Below are positions 21,290 through 34,191 of a stretch of 64,000 nucleotides of DNA, piece by piece. Within the stretch, counting starts at the first letter, position 1. Each line of letters begins with the position of its first letter. The stretch comes from Marsupella aquatica (Eukaryota; Marchantiophyta). The stretch spans positions 868,001 to 932,000 of the forward strand of contig OZ316896.1 of assembly GCA_973895155.1 (NCBI GenBank), given 5' to 3'. Position numbers and translations under genes: made by a program. The notes under the pieces are model-generated. The model had not been told where the DNA came from and made no database searches. It saw only the letters and a list, made by a program, of their open reading frames with translations.

Positions 21290-22384
21290 ATATGAAGTAC
21301 ATGGATATAATGCAAAACAAGTTAATAGTGATAGTCTAATATGAAGGATCTACTCTACACACTTCTATGTGGCCCACGTTACATATTAAGTAAACAAGAG
21401 GAAAAAATAACATACTAAAGACAGTCACCAAGATAAACTGTCATGTATGTCTTTAAACATTTAAGATGATAAATTATTACAAGACAATGTTGGCAATAAA
21501 AATTAAGTTTTATAATTTGCAACCCTAGCTTGGCAATATTGTTGATTTTTGAAGTGTCTCATTTTAATTCTGCATTTTGCAAACAACCTCATTCAAAATA
21601 AAACAAAACTCAAGTTAAGAAGTGCAATTGACATACTACTTTTGCAATGATATTTGTAATCAATGTCATTAATATTATTCTTATAAAAAATACTATTAGT
21701 ATGAGTTAATTTACTTAACTTATATGCTTGGTTATATGACATGGTGGTAAGTATGGTGGAGTCACTTGGGTGAAGGTGCAATTTATTTTTAAGATAAGAA
21801 AAATTAAATTTATCATGCTACAAGCTGCGGTTCTGAAAACCATTTTTTTTCAAGATACATGCCCTTGCTACGATAAATGTACTCAATCTCAATTACCATA
21901 GCAACGCATTGCAACTCTAGTCAAGTGTCCACCATATTTAATTAGCACCATGATATGTACCTCAAGTAAACACATATAAATCTAATTTGTTTATAAAACA
22001 ATGTCAAAGAATAGCATTGGTAAGTCGTAGTCTTATTGACGGTCCAATGCATGCAATAAAAACTTTGCAACTTTATCTCCCTTTAATAATTTATACTAAT
22101 AAACTTTGGGTGTATATAGTTGTTATTTCCTCACTCTTCAATATATATCCATCAATTGGGTTGTAAGATTGCAATAAGCAACATAACATGCACTTTGAGC
22201 ATGACTTTAAGACAAATAGAAAACCTTAAAACTAAGGGATTTTGATGGTAGTTACATATTTTGTACATAATTATATAAAAAGAATTTCTAAAAAACCCTA
22301 CAACTTGTGTATGCTCAATCAACCGATTTGGAAGAATTTTTTTGCGAAAATAATTTACCCAATTCTTGACTTGAAAGGTTGGAT
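21290..22384. other. AT-rich intergenic stretch, nothing recognised
   Basis: No frame above 85 codons and no repeats that I can place. Confidence 0.35.
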
Positions 22385-22392
22385 CTCTTAGC

Positions 22393-22688
22393 CTCAGGGG
22401 TCTCACTATATGGGGACCTCCCCATCGCCTGCGACGTTTTTAGGCCTCGGACCCCCTAAAATATAAGAATTTTTTTTAATTTTTTAACCCCTATAAACTT
22501 GGAATATTCTTGGAATATTCTAAAATTTGGATTAAAAAACCCTAATGTTCTTATAAGTCTCAAAATTGAATTTAAAAGACCCTATTGTTCTTCTACAAAA
22601 ATTCTTAAGTCTTCCCTTAGAATCAATAAAATGACCCTATCCTTCGTCGCACGTGATATGCCATTTTTGTGGAAGTGAGACCCCCAAG
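22393..22688 (+). mobile_element. MITE of the CTCGGGGG family, second intact copy, 8-bp target duplication
   Basis: A 296-bp element nearly identical to 15260-15556. It is flanked by the perfect 8-bp repeat CTCTTAGC at 22385-22392 and 22689-22696. It starts CTCAGGGGTCTCACT and ends AGTGAGACCCCCAAG. High identity between the two copies points to fairly recent movement. Confidence 0.93.
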
Positions 22689-22787
22689 CTCTTAGCATGT
22701 ACAAATGTTCTCCTCGATTTTTGGTTTAATGTCAATGCAACTACATATACTAGATTATAGTTCTTCCAAGCTAGATCTACAAAATGG

Positions 22788-24145
22788 TTAACTTTGTGAA
22801 AGTTTTTTCTTATTCCTGTAATATGTTATATTCTTCATATTTACACGATTGATTAGTGGTCCAACAGCTCTCATATTTAATTGTAAACTACCTCTCTTAT
22901 CTATGCGAACGACGGTTTTTTTTAAATAATATTGATCTTCACTATTGGTCTTGCACTCAAATCTAGGGCCTCTTTTATTCACCCTCCTATAAAATATTTT
23001 TGTCGTTTTGTTACCCATGGTTCTCTTTCAATCCAAAACTCAATTTTTGATGAATGATGCATAATGTAAAAACTCTCAGAAATATTTTTCCATGTAAGTA
23101 GGTTGCATCTATTTTTTGTTTTCCTCTTTTTTGTTCATTCCCAAGTGATTGTTTCATGTCGTTTGATATCAAATATTTTCCATCATAAGTTTTAAATGTT
23201 TTTTCATTTTGTTTATCAAACATTTTAATACTACCATTTTTTCCAATTGTGGAAGTAAGAAAGTATTAAAATATTCATTTTGAGATTGAATCAAACCATG
23301 CTGATTATTTCTCAGTTTCTTAATACTTTTTCGTATTCCCCTGGGTAGTAAATTCACTGCATATCGTGATTCCAACATAGTGGATATTAAAGTCCATATT
23401 TTAATATTAGAGTGTTTTCCACCTCTTATGTTTCTTTAAATATGTATATCTTGCAAGAAATTTATTTTGGGATATTGTGTTGGAGGTATCACCATAAGTT
23501 TGCAACCCATAATTAAATATAAATACTTCTAGATACTACCACTTTGAGAAAAATCTTTAAGTGGAAGTAGTCATATCCTACTAGTTTGATAACATCAAAA
23601 AAATATTGCTCACAAGTTCTTAAGTCAAGTCTCAATTCATTAAGTGCAAGGCGAGTGCAAGATTAAGAGTAACATTAATTTTTCCAAGCATTTGGAGGAG
23701 TATTCCCTGCAACCAATAACATGTATTCATTATTTACACACAACATTTGCAGGAATTCCAAAGGTCCATAACTTCAGTTGACAAGAAATTTCCAAAAAAC
23801 CAAATATAAATAAACTTTGTAGTTAAATGGTACTACACATACCTTGAGTTAGCCCACCAAACTTTTCTCTCTTCTTCCTTAAGTTTGTTTCTGGCACAAA
23901 AGTTATTTTGATATTTTCCACAAACTTTTGGACAAATTTTGATGAAAGTTGCTCCCTTGCTTACCCTCCTGTGACTTTGCTTGCTGCTCATGCAACTCTT
24001 CAAATATTCTTCTGACCACGACCCGTTCTTTTGGACCAAAAAATGTACCAAAACTAGAATGATCTTGAGAATCGTATGATAGTTTTTTTGTCTTATCCTC
24101 CATTGTTACTAATGACAAAGTAACACTTTTTCTGCAAAAATACAA
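22788..24145 (-). pseudogene. Cluster of degenerate minus-strand frames, possible old transposon gene
   Basis: Five consecutive minus-strand frames of 69-80 codons in different phases look like broken pieces of one basic protein. One piece reads KERVVVRRIFEELHEQQAKS. A following frame shift gives SKGATFIKICPKVCGKY. That could be a decayed helix-turn-helix start of a mariner-like transposase, but the resemblance is weak and I cannot place a catalytic domain. I record it as probable coding debris of unknown family. Confidence 0.25.
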
Positions 24146-24149
24146 TACA

Positions 24150-25277
24150 GGACTTCATAATTTAAATCCTTATAACAAAACATCCCACAACATATATTGA
24201 ACACATGTAAAGAACATTTGTAAGGATAATTGAAAAATTAAATTAAAGAGTACTACAATTTATTATCTGCAAATGGAAAAAACTAGGTACAAAACCAAGT
24301 AACATTGCGCTAAACAAATTAACTAAGCCAGACCCACACAAATTTCATATCTTCAACTTCATCTTATTTTGCAACAAGCTTAGGCAACAAGCTAGATTAT
24401 ATCATGGAAGAAGCTGAGATCATTTATTTCATATTAAAGATGACACACGGTCTGCAAAACCCACTTTCATTGAGCAAAGCCCATCTCCAAGCCGACCATT
24501 TTCAAATCGTTTGAAGTTTAAATAAACCCTTGGTTGAGAGCATTTCTTAGATGATAGCCCATACGATAGGGGCTACAAAAAGTGACTAAGTACTAAGGTG
24601 CCTCAAACCTCCTACTTAGTGTGAATCTCGGTGTGAATCCATGGAAGATAAGCTACAATAGCATGGGGCCAGAGACAAGAGGTACAGTCCATAGCATGGG
24701 AGTGTAAGGCAAATGCACAATAAAAAATTCAGGTGCATCAAGTGACGGTTCACACGTGTGAGTACCCGTGATGTTGATCTTGGCTATGCAGAGCACTCAA
24801 TCCATAGAGTTTTGTAGTAATTAAAAAATTTGGCCGTGTAGAGAGCCCCGCGTAGCCACGTACATCAGTAAATTGGCGCAATAGTTCAGATTATTGGCCA
24901 AAAAGAGCCCAGCACAAAGCAAGCAGGAGATTGAAGACATCAAGAAATTGCACTTCAATCCATTCTGGCTCTCACCTCCTACCTACATTCAGAGCATTGT
25001 CATGATACAGGCAAGTGCAACAAAGATTGGAAAGTTTGAATGAAGTGCACAGCCTTCGATACGTTCTTGCGCATATCTCTAATGGTGCAAACTAAGCTTG
25101 CTACAATGTACACAGTCTGGGTCTTTATTGGTTTTCCAAGCCCACCTCACCATCTAACCAAGTGCGTTGGTAATTATCAGGTTTTCCACTACATCGGTCA
25201 CCACCGACATTGGACCTACCAACCTCATGGCTGTCTTCAATCATTGATCCCACCATCTGAGTGCTTTAGACTTTTTC
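24150..25277. other. Intergenic stretch, nothing recognised
   Basis: No coding signal. Some short direct words (CATTGGTCACCACCAACC and a nearby CATCGGTCACCACCGACATT at about 25,190-25,310) form a small local repeat. Confidence 0.35.
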
Positions 25278-25319
25278 ATGTTTCTCTCTACATTGGTCAC
25301 CACCAACCACCAATGTAGT

Positions 25320-27475
25320 ACAAAACCAATAACAATGAGTTGTCTTCATCGACTGTATTTTTGTGAGAAACGAATGAGTGAGAGAGTATCTCAATCATTG
25401 ATGTCTTTGAGAATGATAATTGATGAGAGTGCTGATAATCATCTAGCAAAGCTCAGAACAATGGCTACAAGTGATACTTGGGAGACTGTGAGGGAAAGAG
25501 TAAATAGTATAAATATTTCACTTGGTCTAGGACGCATTTCTCAACCAACAATGAGTTTTCTTCACCAGAAATACTTTAAGGAGGTAGTGATTCACAAGAA
25601 GGGGAATAATTTCTCTAAATATAATACTTACAATGAATTGCAACAACAAAAGACTTATCTTTCAAGAGCCAAAGAGGAATTGGACCTATTCAGGCGGGAT
25701 GAAAGAGAGCATCATGAAGATCACACTCAAGGGAGGATTTTGTATCATGCTTGGAGGTCACACTTTGTTGCTCATCCAAAGGAGTCAATATGCATAATCC
25801 ATGACAAAATGGACCATTGTAAAATTGCTCTCCCCAAAATGCCATGGCTTCCTAAAGATTGTGACAACGCACTATAACTTCCTATCACAATCACAGGGAT
25901 TTTGACTCATGGCCATGGCCCAAAAGTTGCCGCGCAATATATTTGGCATGTTGGCCATCGGATTCAAACTCAAGTATAGGTTCCATTGACTCAATTCTAA
26001 GGATGCTGGAAAATCCAAAACCCATGATCAATTCGCTTCTAGAGGGACTTGATTCAACAAATGTGTTTGGTAACATTTTATATGGAAGGAAAAATGTCTT
26101 GAAGGATGATGTTCAGAAAGCATTTTTGGAGGATACAACTTTTATTGCCGACCAAGGTACATTTCTCTAGTCCCGTACATTCTGCTATTTTGTTTGATAC
26201 CAAATAATTTTGAACAGAAACATTTCTCTTGGAGGAAGAGTTTATTTTACCATCAGCGGAACAGTGTTCCGCAGTTGTTTTAATCTTTGTATTTCTAAAA
26301 TGCAAGTTGTGTATTTTAGTGATTGAATATTCTAACATGCATTGTTTGCTGATTATGCAATTAGTGATTCAACTTTGCGACCGTGAGCTGACTCTTACAG
26401 ACCTCTCTCACAGACTTTAAAACTATAGCTTGACAATGCCCCAAGCGATAACAAAAATTGTTTTGTCATGGCTTATTTGTCACTTTTAACGGCAAACCAA
26501 GTTTTTGAGGAGGTTCAACTTGGGTTTCTTATGGTTGGTCACACACATGAAGATGTCGATGCAATGTTTGAAAATTTATCAGAATCTTTGATGCATAATC
26601 CGACTTGGACATTACCAGATTTGATGACCTTGTTCATGAAGGCGAGAACACCAAGTCCAGTTCCACATTTTATTCAAGAGGTATCAGACTTTAAATCATA
26701 TGTTGAGCCATTTCTTTTGTCAGGGCTTGATTCATTGGTGGGACACGAAAAACCGCGTTTGTTCTGTTTCTATGTTAGACATGATGGGATGTCATGCTTT
26801 CAATACAAGCTAAAGTTAAACAATGATGTACCTTGGCTGCCTAATGACGGCATTGAAATGTGGTCATGGACTAAAGATGGTTGTCCAAACCTTCCAATTG
26901 GAGTGCCAAAGAGACTACCTATGACTAAGATAAAAATGTTGGCTGATGTGCGACAAGGGATACGAAAGCATTTGAAGTTCTTCGAATTGATTAGAGATAG
27001 AAGTGCGAAAGATAATTTGAAAGAATCTTGGGATGATCTCATTGAATATTGGAAGAGCGTGCTAGCAACGCTAGAAACAGAGGTTGTGCAATATCGAGTT
27101 GAAGATGAAATAGAATTGAAGGGTGGATTTTGGTTGAGGAAAAATTGGAGAGATAATGTCTCTATAACTTTTAGGAATGTTGCATGTGAACTGGATGCAA
27201 AAGAAGACTACATTGGACTAGTGAAGAATAAGCCTCATGAAGCCTTTCAACCAAGGGTAGATATTATGAAGGGACAGTTTATCCTACAACGACCAACATC
27301 AGAGGACAAAGATAATTACCCTGTTCATTTGGGAAGAGTAATAAGTGATGTGGAAGAGGGAGACTTGAATGTTGAAAACAAGTTGGAACATGTGTGTTTT
27401 GTGGAATGGTTTCGGCCTTATATGGTGAAAAACGATGTTGGACAAAGAGAAAGATGGAAAAAACTATTGGAGTAA
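25320..27475 (+). pseudogene. DUF7869-like transposon gene, broken in the middle
   Basis: Three plus-strand blocks form one family. Block 1 (to 25877) ends with ICIIHDKMDHCKIALPKMP. Block 2 (about 25,890-26,158), partly out of frame, reads LLEGLDSTNVFGNILYGRK. Block 3 (about 26,430-27,475) reads LDNAPSDNKNCFVMAYLSLL, then LGFLMVGHTHEDVDAMFENL and a C-terminal part with VCFVEWFRPYM. The HDKMDH, LDN and GHTHEDxDxxF motifs are, from memory, those of the DUF7869 family, which spreads in plant and animal genomes as part of DNA transposons. The spacing of acidic residues suggests an RNase H-like nuclease, but that is inference. A TAA at 25875 and a frame change near 25,970 break it, unless introns remove them. 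The last 335 codons are fully open. Confidence 0.7.
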
Positions 27476-28179
27476 GAAATGGGAACGCGATGAACGAGGG
27501 TATCCATCCCCATAAAAAATAAGTATGAATACTATGTTGTGGTGCTACAAGACCCGGAATAGTAAGAATGGTTTGGTTTCAATTCTAAAATCTGTTATTA
27601 TCAAAGCACAATATAATCTTGAGAAATGTATAGATGTAGAGGCAAACACTCTTGGCCAAGATTTATAGCATATCTGATGAGTAGACACATGTGATAAATA
27701 ATTATAAATATTGAGTTAAGTTTCAAAGATAGTCTAGCTAGGGAAAATGAGTATTTAGTCATTGGCGGCTTAGTTACTGACCCGTAGTACGTTAATATAT
27801 ATGTGGCTCTCTATTTCAAATAAATTATTATGAAACAATTATGAATAATTATTAATCTTCAGTACATGTTCAAAATTGAAGTGTAGTACTACTCTCACTA
27901 TGCCTTTGGAGGCAAGTGTGACTTTATAATGTCTACTCTTTGTCTCTCATACAAGTATTGTTTTATAATGAATGATGCAAATACTAAACTAAGGATTAAT
28001 TATGGTCTATTATACTCTTGAATGTTGTGTCAAGAGAGGTATTTTAAATATGAAATTCTTATGGATGGTGATTTATGTTCCAAAGAACTTGATTAGACTT
28101 AATTAGAGTTAATACTAATTAATTGATTTAATTAGATAATTCTCTTAAATATATTTAGGAAATACTGGAATTTGATGAA
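27476..28179. other. AT-rich stretch between two transposon remnants
   Basis: No frame or repeat recognised. Confidence 0.35.
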
Positions 28180-28869
28180 TAGCCTGGTATTGTCAAAATG
28201 GAGGTTCTATTGTTCCTGGCTTCACAGACAAGACCCGACATTGCATTTGCAATAAACCTGCTAGCCCACCATAGCTCCCAATCTACAATCAGGCACTGGA
28301 ACAAGGTCAAACAAATATTTGGTTATTGAGTGGCACAATTGACCTTGGGCTATTTTATCCAAGCAAAATGGACCTGACATTATCAGGCTATGCAGATGTC
28401 AGATACTTATCTGATACAGCTGATGCAAAATCTTAAACAAGATATGTGTTCAAGATCGGTTCCATTGCAATTTTGTGGAAGAGCATGAAGCAAACTCTTA
28501 TAACAACTTCCTCAAACCACTCTGAGATTATAGCACTTTATGAGGCCAACCGCAAATATATCTGGCTACGCATTGTTATTAACTATATACAAGAAATCAC
28601 AAGTATGACAAAACTCACATCACCTACTGTTATCCACGAAGATAATAAGCCTTGCATTGATTGAACAAATAGCAGCCGGATTTATCAAAGGAGATAGGAC
28701 AAAACACATCACCCCCAAGTTCTTTTTCGCGCATGATCAACTGGGAAATATGATCGACGTCAAATGGATTTCTAGCTCCAAAAACTCAACAGATATGCTC
28801 ACAAAACCCTTACCTCCAATTTTGCATTCAATACTCACTAAATCTATTGGCATGTGTAGATTATCTTAA
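28180..28869 (+). pseudogene. Ty1/copia retrotransposon polyprotein remnant (RNase H end)
   Basis: The plus strand encodes the C-terminal end of a plant copia polyprotein in broken frames. TRPDIAFAINLL comes first, then KQTLITTSSNHSEIIALYEA. HEDNKPCID and FIKGDRTKHITPKFFFAHDQ come next, followed by DVKWISSSKNSTDMLTKPLP and SIGMCRLS. These are the RNase H DEDD-type and terminal blocks typical of the family. Stop codons (for example near 28,435) and frame changes show decay. The reverse transcriptase and integrase parts are absent. Confidence 0.88.
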
Positions 28870-29480
28870 CTATCACAGGACACTAGTTGAAAACAAACAT
28901 CCAAGATTAAGTGGGACTAAGCACTCACTTGCGGGAGCTCAAAGCAAATAAAAATGACATTCGAGCTGAAGAATGACAAAGAAATATTGCTTACCCAAGA
29001 ACTCAAAGCTGAAGCCAAGACAAAGAAATGCATCACGCACAGACGACGATCCAGGAACTCAATGCAATGCCAGAGCAAGACATCCTTATCGCGCTGCATA
29101 CATCACCCAACAATTTCACCCTTCATTCCCCCAACACACTCTCATCTATTCACAAACAGAACCTAACACTCAACACCAACTACCCTATGCGACCTAAAAG
29201 ACTGACCATCGAACAAAGGCTGGATTTTTTTTGCCTAACTTAGCATAGTTAGAACCCAAGATCCACAAAAGACTTAACATTAACAAGGGGAATAGGAGGG
29301 GTGGTAATACTCTTTCCTCCCACAAGAAAGGAGAGGGAGGTTTTAATGAGATTACACCCCACCTCCACACTTAATATCTCAAATACATACATTCAACTTG
29401 GAAATACTTTATTTAATCATAGTAAATTACTAAAGATAGACTTTAGATGTCTACATCTTTCTCATAACAAAGATACAAAC

Positions 29481-29860
29481 AAGGGGGAGTGTTGCAACCC
29501 ATAGGTTAAATCAGTCTACCTTAGATTAGAACTCTAACCGACGGCGGTTATACCACTAACCACCTTAGTAACAACCTTGTGTATAAAGTATTCACTGAGT
29601 AAAGAAATTGGAGTTATTGTGATGTTGAACAAATGATAATTTGTATGGCATGTGTATAAAAGATATATGTATGTAACAATGACATACCAGGGAAGATTTT
29701 GGAAGCAATTATGTTATGGATGGAATTCATGACTATGTATATGTAATGGGTTATCGATAGGAACCAGCCTGTGAACAGGGATGATAATGCTATAAAGTAA
29801 CACTTGGACCTAATTGTATGTTAGGATGTGATATCTATTGTGATATATATTATTTGATCT
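29481..29860 (+). mobile_element. Probable copia polypurine tract and start of 3' LTR
   Basis: AAGGGGGAG at 29481-29489 is followed by TGTTGCAACCCATAGG, the usual polypurine tract plus TG start of a plant copia 3' LTR. It lies about 600 bp beyond the end of the RNase H remnant on the same strand. The right LTR end is not clear, and no 5' LTR is seen in the window. Confidence 0.55.
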
Positions 29861-30539
29861 CTCTCTCTCTAGATACATCTCAAAGTGACCCAATGTAAGG
29901 AATAAATATAAAATAAGCAGTATATAGAACAAACCATATACACACCAAGATAACACACTAAAGTACTATGTACATAATAAACAAACATAAGTAACACCAT
30001 ACGCATATAATCTGGTTTCAAAACTAGTATCAACCATATAGCATAATATGAACCGTCGGATCCAAAATTCACTAAAAAATGGTGACCCACCTAAACCTAA
30101 GTGGCGGCTACCCTAAAAATGAACTCTTCATAGATTTTCATACATATATTCTTCTCACAACACAAACATACGCACTACTCAACAATTTCATATTGTTGAC
30201 ATGCTTGGAACCACGAGCAAATGTTGCGCATCTCTCTAGGCATCTATCTCTCTCTCACATTGTACTCTCTGCAACTATGCACACCATGACACTTTATTCT
30301 CTGCACTTTAGGTCTGCACATAGTACTTACTATATGCTCTGGCACTCTTTCACCGCACTATTTTACAGGCACATTCTCTCCTCACTGCTACGTTTTGCAC
30401 CTGGTTTTTTTCCCGTTACACTCTACACCTGGGGTGAGCAACAACATAACTCAAATTCATATGGCCAAATCCCAATAGGTATGACATCTTACATTATCCG
30501 TTGTATACACAAAGAAATTTGTCAGAATTTTTTGTGCTA

Positions 30540-30740
30540 GCCTGAAATTACTATGTGTCTCTCCGTTGCTGCCGTGATTCAAAGTAGCATAAATACATAA
30601 CCTGACTTCTTCATTTTAGAAAGAGTCCCCTTAAAGACGGGGGCTGAATGATGACCTTAAGGGTGTAATACAGGCTATCATCTGTATTATAAGTCCAGTT
30701 AATGGTCTTTGACATGACATTTTGACACAATGACATGTCT
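30540..30740 (+). repeat. R1 dispersed repeat core, copy B
   Basis: GCTAGCCTGAAATTAC, GTGTCTCTCCGTTGCTGCCG, AGTAGCATAAATACATAA, then AAGACGGGGGCTGAATGATGACC. Upstream at about 30,100 is GGCTACCCTAAAAA and downstream at about 31,320 is TGGCCTTGATTGGGTG, giving an inferred span for this copy of roughly 29.9-31.36 kb. Confidence 0.65.
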
Positions 30741-31359
30741 AGACTGCACACCATTAGAATGATTCTCACTTAATCATTTATATATATATATATCAGTTTT
30801 ATCACCTTGTTATATAAAATTGCTCGATATCTATGTGCTAATACTACTAATATTTTGTTTTTTGTGTGTGCTTGGTTACTCTATTACAAAGAGATAGATA
30901 AAGCAAGTTTGAGACTTATTTCAATCGTTAATCTATAGATAGATGTTACTATGCTGTGACATTTGACACTTAAGATCTGTTGAGAACTTCTTGATATTTT
31001 TTGACATTTTTTGCACCAATCATAACTTGACAATAGAATCTTGAGGTATAGTTTAATCCGATCCAATTTTTGAGCCATGCAATGTTCTGACCCTATATGT
31101 ACAGGTTACTATCACTTTTCTACTTTCTCCTCTACTCACACTCATCCCAATATTGTGCACAAATTGTACATCGTGATTGCCAGCTTCTAAATGATTCTCG
31201 AATAATGTGATGATATCTTTTTGTACGAGTGACTGAGGTGGATATCCTTCTAAAGATCTTTCCATGACTTCTTAAGTATGACTTTATGGATATGTGGCTT
31301 GATATTATGAGATATTGACTTGGCCTTGATTGGGTGTTAAAATATTGACATTACATCTC

Positions 31360-33542
31360 TCTCTCTTGATACAAGATGACCCATTCAAATAGATTAAAAA
31401 GACTATATATAATAGTTCTAGTTAGAATGACAACACTTTTTCCTCCGCAACACTGTATGACCCTTAAAATACCTATGAAGGATACTAAATACAGTACCAC
31501 ATATGACCATTACGCATAAAAATGATATATACATATGTATACTCACCTAATACAAAGATCTTCTAAAATAATACATCTCTATCATTCATTCAGATCCAGC
31601 CTAGATCTAACGGTTACCGTACTCAAATCTGGACCCCACACAAAATCTAGAAAAAAAATTCCCGTATGATAGATTCCCCCACCAACACTCTTTTTGCTTT
31701 ATAAAAACACACTCAACATCTATTCTGACACACAATTCCTCCTGAACATTCCTTTTTGTATGATGCCTTCTTTCTCTGCGTGAACACACCATCGGGCAGC
31801 TCCATGCATATAGATCTACTACGAGGGTGACTGATTGGCTCAAGCTCTTTTTGTCTTTTCTCACTGTCACTCTGAAGTTTTTTAGCATCCCTATAGCATT
31901 GTTTTTTTAGCACGTTCCAGTTCACAATTCACGTAAGGCTCCTATGTACAACTATGGTGTTGTCATGAGGTTTCCATCCTAAAAGAGGAATCCTCATGTT
32001 TTGTGAAGGAAGTTGAAACCATTTTCTGCTTCTAACTTGGGCAAGTTGACTTGACTTGAGCTAACATGACCATGATGAAGGAGGAAGTAGACTTATGAGG
32101 GTCAAGGTAGGGATGAGGTCAAGCCTACCCACCCTTGTTACTATTGTGAGATATGTTTTTCATTTGTGACCAGTGGTTAAGTTGTCATTTGGCAGATTGG
32201 CAAAATGGAGGTTGCTTGCTCGACAAGCAAGGTATTTAGGGTTTTGGCAATATGGTGACCAGGTTCATTGAATATGGGGAGGAGGTGACCAAGTTCAAGG
32301 CATGTAGGAGGGTTTGGTCCAAGTGCATTAGTTTTGTAAGATATGGGCCGGATTCAGATTTTTGTGTTAAATAGACTAGATTCAATGTATCTAGTTCAAC
32401 GGTGGATCTTGGTTTTGGTTAATTGATGGTTTGGATTGAAGGTGGAGATGCAAGTTAGGGCTTGGTGGAGGTCATGGCTTTTTCAAAAAGATCAAAGCTC
32501 TTTTGGTTTGGAAGTTACTAAGGAGGGGTTTTTTGGCTCATTTCTAGCCGTTTGATCTAATTGGTGTGAGGTTAGGGATGTAATTCAACAAAGACTAAAA
32601 CCATAAGTGGAGGAGCTTGTGGGTGCCCTGAGCCTTCCCACGTGGGTACTAAAGGAGGAAGTTCAAGTGGCCAAGGGTTCAAAAGTTAGATGCTGCTAAA
32701 GTGTTGTGATTTTGCCATTTTGGAGTGTTAAGTCCCATTTCGAGTTGTAGGAACGAACCTCTAGAGGGGAGCTCAAGGATGAGGGATGTGTAAGGGAGGA
32801 GCCCTCCTCCTTGGCCGTGGCCTTAGTTTCTTGAGGGTAGGAGATGTAGAACTCATTTTTAGAAGGAGAAGAGAGAGGTGACAATTTGAATGTTGCTACA
32901 TTTCACTTGTGACAGTTTTTTCTAGGGATTTTGAGGGAGGTTTCGAATGTAGGAGAGACTGATTCAAAGCCTTAGGAAGGAGGTAGACCATGAGTAGGAA
33001 GCTTAAGGAGCATGCATGAGAGATTGTCCACAAGAAGGCATACTCGAATGTAATCTCTTGGCTCCAAGTTTTGAAAGGTTTGAAGTAGTAGGGCTGATTC
33101 AAAGTCTTAGTGATGATATGTAACAAAATTTTCCTGAGCTTGTGTGTGTTGCATGAGAGAGGGCTCATTAAGATGGCCTACTCAAGTGCAAACACCATGG
33201 CTTGGGGGTTTTGAAGGAGGATGATAGGTGTAAGGGAGTAGGAAGGGAGACAAAGCTATTTTGAAGCCTTGAGATGACTATGGTGGTAGTTTGGAGGCTA
33301 GGTAATGTCTTACTTGGTGTTTGAGCTTGTTTGGTTCATCTTTGCTAGGAGGGTCTTGCTTGTGACCCATATTTTAACTTATGAAAGGCCATGATGCTTT
33401 CCATGTGCCGTTTGCCATGCATTTAGAGAAGTAGACTTCTTGGTTTTTGAAAGATGGTGTAGGAGGATTGTTTTGGCTATGAATGAAGGATGAATGGATC
33501 ATTTGTGAAAGCTATGTGATATAATGGGTATTTTTGATAATG
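31360..33542. other. Intergenic stretch, no gene recognised
   Basis: About 2.2 kb upstream of Element 1. From 32.1 to 33.4 kb there are many GA-rich words such as GGAGGTGACC, AGGAGG and TTTGGTTT, without clear period or coding frame. Confidence 0.35.
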
Positions 33543-34020
33543 TTTGAAGTCTCGGGGGCCTCAGTATACAGAGGCCCTCATACCACGCTCAACGTTTTGG
33601 TCCCCTGCGACCCTAACTTATTAAGTAAAAAAATAAATTCCCCTCCCTATCATACTTAGAAGAATTCCAAATCCTTAAATTTTGACCCCTAAAAAAGGTT
33701 AAGTTTTGCCATCATTAAAACATACCTTACTAAGAAAAGAAAATTTCTTTCAATGCGCACCTTTTTTGAGTGTTTGTCAAGATTATTTGAGTCTTTGTGA
33801 AGCTCATTCAAGCCCTACTATGCTCCTTTGACATCCATATCTTATCATAAAAAACTTATAGTATATAGTGCAGATGCTTCCACTAAGAATCTCAATTCTA
33901 GTAGAAGCTTCAGCAATATACAGTATGAGTTGTTCATATTTGCAATCTCCTATGCTTGTCTCATGTGAACGGTAGGTGCACCAAAAGAAAATTGAGTAAA
34001 AAATCTGAATGAGTGTATGT

Positions 34021-34118
34021 GGCAGAGGGGAATTGAACCCCTGATTGAGCAAGAAGCCCAAATATCCAAATCTGCCACCCCTTAGCCTATCCCTTGTACC
34101 TACTTAAACCACTACCAT
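34021..34118 (-). repeat. tRNA-derived SINE-like fragment (Pol III A and B boxes)
   Basis: On the minus strand GGTTCAATTCC (34029-34039) fits a B box inside the stem GGGGTTCAATTCCCC. TGGTAGTGGTTTAAG about 70 bases upstream fits an A box. The cloverleaf is not complete, so it is a SINE-like relic rather than a tRNA gene. Confidence 0.4.
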
Positions 34119-34191
34119 AAGTTTTGGTACATGCACATCATTCAACTCTAGACATGGTCTCTAGATAAGTATCCAAAGCTTGTTTGTCAAC

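Noticed and set aside
34021-34095. A functional tRNA gene on the minus strand
   Set aside because: Only the T-arm and an acceptor-like pairing fit. The anticodon and D arms do not fold properly.
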